This document shows positions 17,542 through 25,174 of a DNA stretch of 64,000 nt, in pieces. Within the stretch, counting starts at the first letter, position 1. Each line of letters starts with the position of its first letter. Source of the stretch: Isoptericola peretonis (GTDB taxonomy: Bacteria > Actinomycetota > Actinomycetes > Actinomycetales > Cellulomonadaceae); NCBI GenBank assembly GCA_023241745.1, contig JALQCY010000003.1, positions 705,426-769,425 on the forward strand. Reading direction: 5' to 3'. The notes below the pieces were generated by a model. It was not told where the DNA came from. It made no database searches and saw only the letters and a list, made by a program, of their open reading frames with translations. A program made the translations under genes and the position numbers.

Positions 17542-17799
17542 ATGACCTCCCCCGAGCCACCCTGCCCGTCCGTCCCGACCCCGTCCCTCGGCTTCTCGTC
17601 GGCCGACGAGGCGCGGGGCCTGCTCCTCGCGGCGCACCACGACGTGGACGACGCCGTGGCGAGCGCCCGTCGCAGCCTCTGGGTCGCGTGGGAGTCCACG
17701 GCGGCGGACCGGTTCCGCGACGACGTCACGGCCCTCCTCGTGGAGCTCGACGCCGACCTGCAGCTGCTCGAGGACGCCGCGGTGGTGGTGGCCCGGTGA
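17542..17799 (+). CDS. Small WXG100-like helical protein
   Basis: An 85-residue protein with no signal peptide. After a Pro-rich N-terminus (1-17) two helices are predicted from composition, joined by a turn at VAWESTAADRFRDDV; Trp50-Glu-Ser takes the place of the W-x-G turn of WXG100/ESAT-6 proteins and is followed by the usual AAxxF pattern. WXG100-type proteins are type VII secretion substrates or escorts (family knowledge). Its TGA overlaps the GTG of the next gene, a lipase-fold protein with a long helical N-terminus, so the two are translated together and may form a heterodimer. The link to secretion is inference; no ESX genes are in the window. Confidence 0.6.
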   Translation: MTSPEPPCPSVPTPSLGFSSADEARGLLLAAHHDVDDAVASARRSLWVAWESTAADRFRDDVTALLVELDADLQLLEDAAVVVAR

Positions 17800-19487
17800 C
17801 CCGTGGGACGCCGCCGGAGGAGACCCTGACCGTCGTGGGCGGGCAACAGGTCGCGCGGGTCGACGCGGAGGCGGTGCAGGGTGCCGCGGCCCTGCTCGAC
17901 GACGCGGGCGAGCGCCTGCGCCGCGCGTCGCGCCGGTGCGCGGCGGCACGCGGAGGGCTGCAGTGGGCGCTCCTCGCGAAGGACCCCTTGTCCCCGCCCT
18001 TCGCCCCGGAGCCCGGGGCCGTCGAGGTGGCCCTGACGGAGGCGGCGTGTGCCCGGCTGGACGAGCTCGCCGACCGGCTGGGGCTGAGGGCGTCCGCAGC
18101 CGAGCGGTGCGCGCGGCGTCTGCGGTTCGCCGCCGGGCTCTACCGTGAGGCGGAGGACCTGGCGGAGCGGGTGCTGGGCGGGACCGTCACGCTGGTGGCC
18201 GCCGCCGCGGGCGCCTGGCTGGGGATCAAGGCCCGCACGGTGCTCACCGTCGCGTCCGTGGTCGACCGGATGCGACCCGACCCGGCGTCGGGCACGGCGC
18301 GTGGGCCGGACACGGTCGTGGCGACACCGGGGGCGTCGCCTGCGCCGGCGACCGCGGAGGTGACGAACGCCCCCGACGGGATGGTCGCCGGTGCCTGGCG
18401 CGTCTTCGCCCCCTACGCCGACGACACGGTGGCGGGGCTCGGGGCGGGGCTCGGCAGCACCCTCCCGTGGACCTGGCAGGACCTCGCCCGGGGGGTCGAG
18501 GAAGGGCCGGCAGCGATGGTGGACGGCGTCACGCGGAGCTCCGACGCGTTGTCCGACGTCATGGCCGCGCTGCTGCCCGAGTCCGTGGTGCGCGTGGTGC
18601 CGCTCACCGGCGCGGACCTGGCGGGCCCGGCGCCCGCGTGGACCGACCGGCCGGCGGGCACGGTCGCCGAGGCCCTCGCCCGGACGGCCGACCTCTATCC
18701 CCAGGGCAGCGGGATCGTGGGGCGGCCGGGAGCGGGCGCGCCGCAGGGGAGCCTCGTGGTCCAGGAGGTGACGCACGCCGACGGCTCGACCTCTTGGACC
18801 GTGCTGATCCCGGGCACCCAGTCGACGGCCTCGGCGACGAACCCGTTCGACGCCGCCACGGACCTGGAGCTCATGGCGCACGAGGCGTCCGACGTGTCCG
18901 CCGCGGTGGACCTGGCGCTCGACGACGCCGGAGCGGGCCCGGCCGAGCCGGTGGTGCTCGTGGGCCACAGCCTCGGGGGGATCGCCGCGGTGGCGCTCGC
19001 GTCGTCCCGGGAGTTCCGCGCGAAGCACCCCGTCGGGGGCGTGGTCACGGCCGGGGCGCCGACGGCCACGTTCGCCGTCCCGGCCGGCGTGCCCGTGCTG
19101 CACCTGGAGAACGACGAGGAGCTCGTCCCGGCGGTGGACGGCCGCTCCAGCGCGGAGAACCCGGCCTCCGTGGACCGGGTCACCGTGGGGCGGCGGCTGC
19201 TCGACTCGACGGACGCGAGGGACGTCGCGGCGGCGGGAAGCATCGCGCTCGCGCACACCATGCCCACCCACCTGCGCACCCTGGAGGCCGCGCGGGCGTC
19301 CGGGAACGTGCAGGTCTCCGGCGTGACGGGGCGGCTCGAACGGCTGCTGGGAGGTGTCAGCGCACGGACCAGGTTCGTCGCCGTCCGCCGTGTCGCACCC
19401 GAGCCGGCCACCGTGCTGGCGCCCGGCCCCTCGTGGCTCGGCACGACCGTGCCGGGAGCGCCTGCGCTGGGGGCGATGCCGCACTGA
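17796..19487 (+). CDS. Alpha/beta-hydrolase (lipase-like) protein with helical N-terminal domain
   Basis: A 563-residue protein from GTG 17796, overlapping the preceding stop by GTGA. Residues 1-125 are Ala/Arg/Glu-rich and helical (VDAEAVQGAAALLDDAGERL, and LRFAAGLYREAEDLAERV), then a short hydrophobic segment (TVTLVAAAAGAWLGI, about 127-141). The C-terminal half has a lipase/PGAP1-like core: TSWTVLIPGTQST, the nucleophile elbow VGHSLGG (Ser392), and VVTAGAPTATF. LHLENDEELVPAVD probably carries the acid, and a later His (LAHTMPTHL) may complete the triad. There is no Sec signal. The paired WXG100-like gene suggests a type VII-type effector or surface hydrolase, but a housekeeping esterase is possible. 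Confidence 0.7.
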   Translation: MTRGTPPEETLTVVGGQQVARVDAEAVQGAAALLDDAGERLRRASRRCAAARGGLQWALLAKDPLSPPFAPEPGAVEVALTEAACARLDELADRLGLRASAAERCARRLRFAAGLYREAEDLAERVLGGTVTLVAAAAGAWLGIKARTVLTVASVVDRMRPDPASGTARGPDTVVATPGASPAPATAEVTNAPDGMVAGAWRVFAPYADDTVAGLGAGLGSTLPWTWQDLARGVEEGPAAMVDGVTRSSDALSDVMAALLPESVVRVVPLTGADLAGPAPAWTDRPAGTVAEALARTADLYPQGSGIVGRPGAGAPQGSLVVQEVTHADGSTSWTVLIPGTQSTASATNPFDAATDLELMAHEASDVSAAVDLALDDAGAGPAEPVVLVGHSLGGIAAVALASSREFRAKHPVGGVVTAGAPTATFAVPAGVPVLHLENDEELVPAVDGRSSAENPASVDRVTVGRRLLDSTDARDVAAAGSIALAHTMPTHLRTLEAARASGNVQVSGVTGRLERLLGGVSARTRFVAVRRVAPEPATVLAPGPSWLGTTVPGAPALGAMPH

Positions 19488-19513
19488 GACCGGGGGACCG
19501 GACGGCGGGGTGG

Positions 19514-19912
19514 TCAGCCCTTCTTCGGGGCGAAGGCGCCGATGACCGCCTGCAGCACCGCGAGGATGAGGGCGATCCACACGAACCACCAGAACCCGCC
19601 CGTGACCTCGACGCCCCATTCGCCGAACCAGCCCTGGTCGGTGATCCAGGTGGTGAGCCAGAGCACGAAGGCGTTGATGACGAGGTAGAAGAGCCCGAGC
19701 GTCAGGATGAGCAGCGGGATCGAGATGATGCTGACGATCGGCTTCACGAAGCTGCTGATGAGGGTGAACACCAGCGCCACGCCCAGCACGGCCAGGATGT
19801 AGGACAGCACGTTGTCGCCCTGGTACTCGGGCTTGATCTCGAGGTTGGTGAAGATCAGGTCGCTCAGCCACAGCGCCAGGGCCGTGACGACGGTGCGGAC
19901 GATGAAGTTCAT
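19514..19912 (-). CDS. Phage_holin_4_2 (YvlD-like) family membrane protein
   Basis: A 132-residue protein of four predicted membrane helices (about 3-20, 37-58, 62-88 and 108-127), rich in Leu/Ile/Val, with KPIVSIISIPLLILTLGLF between helices 2 and 3 as in family PF04020. ATG 19912 removes a long non-hydrophobic extension present in the open frame. Despite the family name these are chromosomal membrane proteins of unknown role, and nothing phage-like lies nearby. It is divergent from hisC and convergent with the lipase-like gene, 26 bases apart. Confidence 0.85.
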   Translation of the reverse strand: MNFIVRTVVTALALWLSDLIFTNLEIKPEYQGDNVLSYILAVLGVALVFTLISSFVKPIVSIISIPLLILTLGLFYLVINAFVLWLTTWITDQGWFGEWGVEVTGGFWWFVWIALILAVLQAVIGAFAPKKG

Positions 19913-20013
19913 CCCGCCATCGTGGCACGTCACGGGCACGGAGACCCGGAACCCTGCCGGGGAGGCGGCGCGCAGCCGGGAGGTGGCGCGAGCGGGTGGC
20001 ATCCTTGGACGCT

Positions 20014-21102
20014 GTGACCACCCCTGCCGACTCGTCGACCGTTCCCCTGCGCGCCGCCGTCGCCGCGCTGCCCGCGTACGTCCCGGGCGCCCGGCCCACC
20101 CAGGGCGCGAAGCTGTGGAAGCTGTCGTCGAACGAGAACCCGTACCCGCCGCTGCCGTCCGTCCTCGAGGCGATCACCCGCGCGGCCGAGGAGACCAACC
20201 GCTACCCGGACATGTACGCGACGGAGCTGGTCGAGGCGCTCGCGGCGCACGTCGGCGTCCCGGCCGAGCAGGTCGTGGTGGGCAACGGGTCGGTGGCCGT
20301 GCTGGGGCACGTGCTGCAGGCCGTGGTGGAGCACGGCGACGAGGTCGTGTTCCCGTGGCGCTCCTTCGAGGCGTACCCGATCGTCGTCGCGGTCGCGGGC
20401 GGCGCCGCCGTCACCGTGCCCGTGGCCGCCGACGGCCGCCTCGACCTGACCGCGATGGCCGCCGCCGTCACGCCGCGCACGCGCGTCGTCATGGTCTGCA
20501 CGCCCAACAACCCGACCGGCCCCGTGGTGCACGCCGACGAGCTCGAGACGTTCCTCGCGGCGGTGCCGCGCGACGTGCTGGTGATCGTCGACGAGGCGTA
20601 CCTGGAGTTCGTGCGCGACCCGCAGGCGCCCGACGGGCTCGACCTGCTGCGCCGGCACCCGAACGTCGTCCTGCTGCGCACGCTGTCGAAGGCCTACGGC
20701 CTGGCCGGCCTACGGGTCGGGTACGCCGTCGCCGAGCCGCGCCTGGCTGCCGGGATCCGTGCGGTGTCCACGCCGTTCGGCGTCAATCACGTCGCCCAGC
20801 GGGCGGCGCTCGCGTCCCTGGAGCCGGTCGCGCAGGGCGAGCTGCGCCAGCGCGTCGACGCCCTCGTCGCCGAGCGCGACCGCGTCACCACCGCCCTCCG
20901 CGAGCAGGGCTGGGAGCTGCCCGAGACGCACGCGAACTTCGTCTGGTTCCCCCTCGGCGACGCCGCGGTGGAGCGCGCCGCCGAGGCGACCGCCGCAGGC
21001 GTCCTCGTGCGGCCGTTCGCCGGCGACGGGCTGCGCGTCAGCATCGGCGAGGTCGAGGCCAACGACGCCTTCCTCGCCGTCGCCGCCACCTGGCGCCCCT
21101 GA
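20014..21102 (+). CDS. hisC: Histidinol-phosphate aminotransferase
   Basis: A PLP enzyme of fold type I (362 residues from GTG 20014) that converts imidazole-acetol phosphate to histidinol phosphate; actinobacterial members may also transaminate aromatic amino acids. Motifs: KLSSNENPYPPLPSV near the N-terminus, NNPTGPVV in the middle, DEAYLEF, the PLP lysine Lys226 in TLSKAYGLAG, and RVGYAVA. Start choice: CATCCT at 20000-20005 followed by 8 bases and GTG fits the leaderless pattern seen elsewhere here, but GTG 19996 with GGGAGGTGG upstream would add six residues and cannot be excluded. The gene stands alone, so it is not part of a his operon. A 33-bp-arm palindrome begins directly after its stop codon. 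Confidence 0.88.
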   Translation: MTTPADSSTVPLRAAVAALPAYVPGARPTQGAKLWKLSSNENPYPPLPSVLEAITRAAEETNRYPDMYATELVEALAAHVGVPAEQVVVGNGSVAVLGHVLQAVVEHGDEVVFPWRSFEAYPIVVAVAGGAAVTVPVAADGRLDLTAMAAAVTPRTRVVMVCTPNNPTGPVVHADELETFLAAVPRDVLVIVDEAYLEFVRDPQAPDGLDLLRRHPNVVLLRTLSKAYGLAGLRVGYAVAEPRLAAGIRAVSTPFGVNHVAQRAALASLEPVAQGELRQRVDALVAERDRVTTALREQGWELPETHANFVWFPLGDAAVERAAEATAAGVLVRPFAGDGLRVSIGEVEANDAFLAVAATWRP

Positions 21103-21172
21103 CGGTGTTGTGGGCACGATTTCGGGGACTATTCGTGACCGAATAGTCCCCGAAATCGCGCTCACAACACCG
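21103..21172. repeat. Intergenic palindrome, GTGAGCGCGA family, copy 2
   Basis: 33-base arms (21103-21135 and 21140-21172) around the loop TGAC, with one G-T wobble and one A-C mismatch. It begins at the base after the hisC TGA and ends 15 bases before the poxB stop. The right arm contains the same GTGAGCGCGAT-Y-TCGGGGACT-R-TTCG core (reverse complement) as copy 1. Strong candidate bidirectional terminator. Confidence 0.8.
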
Positions 21173-21187
21173 AGCGGTGCCCGGGGG

Positions 21188-22927
21188 TCAGCGGGGGAGG
21201 TTGCGCAGGTTCGAGCGGGCCATGGCCATCACCTCGCCCATGCCGCCGCCGAAGATCTCCTTGGTCATGGCGGTGGCGAAGCCGCGGATCTGCCCGGACG
21301 TGATGGACGGCGGGATGGACAGGGCGTTCGGGTCGGTGACGACCTCGATGAGTGCCGGGCCCTTGCGGGCGAAGCCGTCGGCGAACGCGCGGCGCAGGTC
21401 CTTCGGACGTTCCACGCGCACGGCGGGGATGCCGACGGCGGTGGCGATCGCGCGATAGTCGACGGGCGGGGAGTCGGTGCCGTACGACGGCAGGCCCTCC
21501 ACCAGCATCTCGAGCTTCACCATGCCGAGCGTGGCGTTGTTGAAGACGACGACCTTCACGGGCAGGTCGTAGGCGCGCACGGTGAGGAGCTCGCCCAGCA
21601 GCATGGACAGGCCGCCGTCGCCGGCGAGCGCCACCACCTGGCGGCCGGGCTGCGCGAGCGCGGCGCCGATGGCGTGCGGCAGGGCGTTCGCCATCGACCC
21701 GTGGAGGAACGACCCGATGACGCGCCGCTTCCCGTTCGGGGTGAGGTACCGCGCCGCCCACACGTTGTTCATGCCGGTGTCGACGGTGAACACGGCGTCG
21801 TCGGCCGCCGTCTCGTCGAGCTGCACCGCGGCGTACTCCGGGTGGATGGGCGTGTGCTTCTCCACGTTGCGGGTGTACGCGCCCACCACCTTGGTCATGA
21901 GGCCGGCGTGCTTGTCCACCATGGAGCGCAGGAACTTGCGGTCCTTCTTGCGCTTCACCAGGGGGTTCAGCAGCTTCAGCGTCTCGTTGACGTCGCCGTG
22001 CACGGGGAGGTCGAGCCGGGTGCGACGGCCCAGGTGCGACGCGTCGACGTCGATCTGCGCGGTGCGCACGTCCGACGGCAGGAACGAGTCGTACGGGAAG
22101 TCCGTCCCGACCAGCACCAGCAGGTCCGCCGAGTGCATCGCCTCGTGACAGGAGCCGTACCCGAGGAGGCCGGACATGCCGACGTCGTGCGGGTTCTCGT
22201 ACTGGATGATCTCCTTGCCGCGCAGCGAGTGGCCGACGGGCGCGGCGGCCAGGTCGGCGAGCTCGAGGACCGCGTCGCGGGCTCCGCGCGCGCCTGCGCC
22301 GACGAACAGGGTGACCTTCCTGGCCTTGTTGATCGCGGTGGCCAGCGCCTCGACGTCGGCGTCGTTCGGCACGACGCGCGCCGGGCAGGCGCCCGGGACG
22401 AGGATCGGGGCGTCGTCGTCGGGCACCCGCTCGTCGGCGACGTCGCCCGGTAGCGTGAGCACCGCGACGCCGGGCGCGGCCAGCGCGTGCTGGATGGCGG
22501 ACCGCGTGACCCGGGGCAGCTGGGCCGCCGTCGAGATCATCTCCGAGAACACGGAGGCCTCGGTGAAGATCCGGTCGGGGTGCGTCTCCTGGAAGAAGCC
22601 GGTGCCGATCTGCGCGCTCGGGATGTGCGAGGCGATGGCGAGCACGGGGACCTTGGACCGGTTCGCGTCGTAGAGGCCGTTGATGAGGTGCAGGTTGCCC
22701 GGCCCGCACGAGCCGGCGCAGACGGCCAGCTCGCCCGTCACCTCGGCGTCGGCGGCTGCCGCGAACGCCGCCGCCTCCTCGTGGCGCACGTGCACCCAGT
22801 CGATGCCGTCGGTGCGGCGCACGGCGTCGACGACGGGGTTCAGCGAGTCCCCGACGATGCCGTAGATGCGCTTCACCCCGGCGGCGACGAGCTGGTCGAC
22901 GAGGTGTTCGGCGACGGTCCGGGCCAT
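21188..22927 (-). CDS. poxB: Pyruvate dehydrogenase (quinone), PoxB-type
   Basis: A 579-residue thiamine diphosphate/FAD flavoenzyme that decarboxylates pyruvate to acetate and passes electrons to quinone at the membrane. ATG 22927 is preceded by AGGAGG. The three domains are the Pyr domain (GVKRIYGIVGDSLNP, catalytic Glu in RHEEAAAFAAAADA), the central FAD domain (GVAVLTLPGDVADERVP onwards), and the PP domain with the ThDP motif GDGGLSMLLGELL followed by VVFNNATLGMVK. SCGPGNLHLINGLYDANR is typical of PoxB/acetolactate synthase-like enzymes; the length equals E. coli PoxB. Acetolactate synthase or phosphonopyruvate decarboxylase is less likely. It is divergent from the split transketolase genes, which also use ThDP. 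Confidence 0.9.
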   Translation of the reverse strand: MARTVAEHLVDQLVAAGVKRIYGIVGDSLNPVVDAVRRTDGIDWVHVRHEEAAAFAAAADAEVTGELAVCAGSCGPGNLHLINGLYDANRSKVPVLAIASHIPSAQIGTGFFQETHPDRIFTEASVFSEMISTAAQLPRVTRSAIQHALAAPGVAVLTLPGDVADERVPDDDAPILVPGACPARVVPNDADVEALATAINKARKVTLFVGAGARGARDAVLELADLAAAPVGHSLRGKEIIQYENPHDVGMSGLLGYGSCHEAMHSADLLVLVGTDFPYDSFLPSDVRTAQIDVDASHLGRRTRLDLPVHGDVNETLKLLNPLVKRKKDRKFLRSMVDKHAGLMTKVVGAYTRNVEKHTPIHPEYAAVQLDETAADDAVFTVDTGMNNVWAARYLTPNGKRRVIGSFLHGSMANALPHAIGAALAQPGRQVVALAGDGGLSMLLGELLTVRAYDLPVKVVVFNNATLGMVKLEMLVEGLPSYGTDSPPVDYRAIATAVGIPAVRVERPKDLRRAFADGFARKGPALIEVVTDPNALSIPPSITSGQIRGFATAMTKEIFGGGMGEVMAMARSNLRNLPR

Positions 22928-23021
22928 GACAAGACCTCCTGGTGACGACGGCGGGTCCGTCTCGATCCTGCCTCCGCCGCCGTTTTTCCGCAGGACGTCC
23001 GCGAGTGAGGTGGCGCACCCC

Positions 23022-23052
23022 TTGACCTCAACCATTGTTGAGGTCACACGAT
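23022..23052 (+). promoter_or_regulatory. MerR/SoxR-type promoter with 19-bp spacer
   Basis: The -35 TTGACC (23022-23027) and -10 CACGAT (23047-23052) are 19 bp apart, longer than the normal 17. The spacer is occupied by a perfect inverted repeat with 10-bp arms, TGACCTCAAC-CATT-GTTGAGGTCA (23023-23046). The core CCTCAA-N6-TTGAGG has the half-sites and spacing of SoxR boxes. Six bases after the -10 comes ATG 23059, so the transcript would be leaderless. Confidence 0.65.
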
Positions 23053-23058
23053 CGAGAC

Positions 23059-23787
23059 ATGACGACGACCGCACCGGCACCTGCCTCCGCCCCGACCGTC
23101 CCGCAGCGCGTCCGGGACCTCGTCGCCCGGGTCACGGGGGACGAGAAGCACGACCCGAGCGCCCACTCCACGCTCGACGTCGTGTGGACGCTGTACGACC
23201 AGGTGCTGCGGGTGGACCCCGGGCACCCCGACGACCCCGACCGCGACCGGTTCCTGCTGTCCAAGGGGCACGGCCCGGCGTCCACGTACGCGGTGCTGGC
23301 CGCGAAGGGCTTCTTCCCCGCGACATGGCTGGACGACGTCGCCTCCTTCGACTCGCCGCTGGGTCACCACCCCGACCGCACGCTGGTGCCGGGCATCGAG
23401 ATCGGCAGCGGCTCCCTCGGCCACGGCCTGCCGCTCGCCGTCGGGCTGGCGCTGGGCCTGCGCGGCCGGACCCCCGCCCGCGTCGTCGTGCTGGTCGGGG
23501 ACGCCGAGCTCGACGAGGGCAGCAACGCCGAGGCGATCCAGGTCGCGGGCCGGTACGGCCTCGGGAACCTCACGTGCGTCGTCGTCGACAACCACAGCGA
23601 CAACCTCGGCTGGCCCGGCGGCATCGCGTCGCGGTTCGCGCTCGAGGGCTGGGCCGCCGCCGAGGTGCGCACGCACGACCAGCCTCGCCTGACGGCGGCG
23701 CTGCGGCGCACCGTCCCAGACCGCCCCACGGTCGTGGTCGTCGACACGACGGCGAAGCCCGGCACCACCGTGAAGGAGTCGGCATGA
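23059..23787 (+). CDS. Transketolase, N-terminal subunit
   Basis: A 242-residue protein with the ThDP-binding half of a transketolase. VDPGHPDDPDRDRFLLSKGH and LGHHPDRTLVPGIEIGSGSLGHGL are the substrate and cofactor loops; VGDAELDEGSNAEA (Gly147-Asp148 onward) and NHSDNLGWPGG form the ThDP/Mg motif. The usual 600-700-residue enzyme is split here: this subunit ends at TGA overlapping the ATG of the C-terminal subunit. Together they would move two-carbon units between sugar phosphates, but split transketolases often serve specialised pathways and the donor is unknown. ATG 23059 has no ribosome binding site and lies at the predicted transcription start of the MerR-type promoter. Confidence 0.88.
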   Translation: MTTTAPAPASAPTVPQRVRDLVARVTGDEKHDPSAHSTLDVVWTLYDQVLRVDPGHPDDPDRDRFLLSKGHGPASTYAVLAAKGFFPATWLDDVASFDSPLGHHPDRTLVPGIEIGSGSLGHGLPLAVGLALGLRGRTPARVVVLVGDAELDEGSNAEAIQVAGRYGLGNLTCVVVDNHSDNLGWPGGIASRFALEGWAAAEVRTHDQPRLTAALRRTVPDRPTVVVVDTTAKPGTTVKESA

Positions 23788-24704
23788 CCACCCTCGCCCC
23801 GGCGGCGCCGGCGCTCGACCTGCGCACTCGCTTCTACGACGAGCTGGACCCGCTGCTCGATGCGCATCCGCACGTCGACGTCGTCCTGGCAGTCATCGGG
23901 TCCGGCTACATGTCCCGCGCCATCGAGCGCCACCCCGGCCGCGTCATCGACGTGGGGATCCGCGAGCAGGCGCTGATCGGCGTCGCGGGCGGCCTCGCGC
24001 TGGCCGGTCGGCGCCCGATCGTGCACACGTTCGCGTCGTTCCTGGTGGAGCGGCCGTACGAGCAGGTCAAGCTCGACCTCGGACACCAGGACGTGGGCGC
24101 CGTGCTGGTGAGCGCGGGCGCGTCGTACGACGTGTCCGCCGGCGGCCGCACCCACCAGTCGCCCGCGGACGTCGCATTGATCTCCGCGCTGCCCGGGTGG
24201 ACCGTGCACGTCCCCGGCCATGCCGACGAGGTGGCGGAGATCCTGCACCGCGAGGCTGCCGGCACCGGCCGCGTCTACGTACGCCTCTCGGGGCAGCGCA
24301 ACACCCGGCCGCATCCCGTCGACGGGCGGCTGCACCTGCTGCGCGACGGCGTGGACGCACCCCTGGTCGTCGCCGTCGGGCCGATGCTCGACACGGTGCT
24401 GGAGGCCACCGCCGACCTGCCCGTCCGCGTCGCGTGGACCGCCACCCCGCACCCGCTGGACGCCGAGGGCCTCCGCGCGCTGGCGGGTCCCACCCCGGTG
24501 CTCGCCGTCGTCGAGCCCTACCTCGAGGGCACCAGCGCCGCGGCGGTCGCGGCCGCCCTGGTCGACCGGCCCAGCCGCGTGCTGCACGTCGGCGTGCCGG
24601 GCGAGACCGAGCTGCGCCGGTACGGCACGCCACGCGACCACGCCGCCGCGCACGGCCTCGACGCGGTGGGCGTGAGGACGCGGCTCAGGAGCCTGCTGGG
24701 CTGA
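23784..24704 (+). CDS. Transketolase, C-terminal subunit
   Basis: A 306-residue partner of the preceding protein, coupled through an ATGA overlap. It has the pyrimidine-binding domain (RVIDVGIREQALIGVAGGLALAG, the Glu that activates ThDP being in GIREQ; HTFASFLVERPYEQ) and the C-terminal transketolase domain (LVVAVGPMLDTVLEA onward). AGGRTHQSPADVALISALPGW is the conserved loop after the Pyr domain. Both parts match the two-subunit transketolase/DXS-like group in archaea and many actinobacteria. The 3' end overlaps the convergent DUF952 gene by 20 bases. Confidence 0.88.
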   Translation: MTTLAPAAPALDLRTRFYDELDPLLDAHPHVDVVLAVIGSGYMSRAIERHPGRVIDVGIREQALIGVAGGLALAGRRPIVHTFASFLVERPYEQVKLDLGHQDVGAVLVSAGASYDVSAGGRTHQSPADVALISALPGWTVHVPGHADEVAEILHREAAGTGRVYVRLSGQRNTRPHPVDGRLHLLRDGVDAPLVVAVGPMLDTVLEATADLPVRVAWTATPHPLDAEGLRALAGPTPVLAVVEPYLEGTSAAAVAAALVDRPSRVLHVGVPGETELRRYGTPRDHAAAHGLDAVGVRTRLRSLLG

Positions 24705-25104
24705 ACGGCGGCGCGGTCTCGCGCACGTCCAGCCCGGCGAGGTCGGGCGCGGCCCACCCGTCAGGGCCGCGCCCGACCTCCAGCACGGCGACCACCGTCT
24801 CGCGGTCCATCGGCAGCGGCCCGCCGATACGCGGAGAGGCCGCGCCCGTGCCGTCCGGCTCCCAGCGCACCGGGATCCCCTGGGTCTCGAGCGAGCCTTC
24901 GTCCACGACGACGAGGACCAGCGCCTCGGTGGCGTCCCCGTACACGCCACGGAGAACGGCTGCCAGGCCGCTCGCCGTCGTCGCGTGGACGTGTCCGGCG
25001 TCGTCGACCAGGGTGCGGCGCGTCGCGACGTCGTACTCACCGAACCGCCCGCAGGCCTCCCAGTCGTCGCTGAAGGCCACGTGCAGCAGCCGTCGTCCGG
25101 TCAT
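24685..25104 (-). CDS. DUF952 family protein
   Basis: A 139-residue protein. ATG 25104 with AGGAGG 5 bases upstream is preferred over the in-frame ATG eight codons earlier. RRLLHVAFSDDWEACGRFGEYDV at the N-terminus, ALVLVVVDEGSL and IPVRWEPDGTGAASPRIGGPLPMD match DUF952, a small single-domain family related in fold to ADP-ribosyl-type domains, of unknown function. The 3' end overlaps the transketolase gene; the 5' side faces the TetR gene, whose operator lies 43-66 bases upstream of this start, so TetR may also affect it. Confidence 0.8.
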   Translation of the reverse strand: MTGRRLLHVAFSDDWEACGRFGEYDVATRRTLVDDAGHVHATTASGLAAVLRGVYGDATEALVLVVVDEGSLETQGIPVRWEPDGTGAASPRIGGPLPMDRETVVAVLEVGRGPDGWAAPDLAGLDVRETAPPFSPAGS

Positions 25105-25146
25105 CGGTCCTCCTGGTGTCGCCGTCATGACTGGTGTCGTCGGTCG

Positions 25147-25170
25147 TAATGAAACGCTGACGTATCATTA
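25147..25170. promoter_or_regulatory. TetR operator overlapping a leaderless -10
   Basis: TAATGAAACG-CTGA-CGTATCATTA, 10-bp arms with one mismatch. The right arm contains TATCAT (25163-25168), a near-consensus -10, followed by 6 bases and the TetR ATG 25175. Its position fits autorepression. Confidence 0.65.
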
Positions 25171-25174
25171 GAGC

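Noticed and set aside
19514..19912. Prophage marker (holin family name)
   Set aside because: PF04020 proteins are chromosomal four-helix membrane proteins; no integrase, capsid, tail or lysin genes and no change in base composition around it.
23047..23058. A ribosome binding site for the N-terminal transketolase
   Set aside because: GATCGAGAC before the ATG has no usable GGAGG-like complement; the leaderless reading explains the spacing better.
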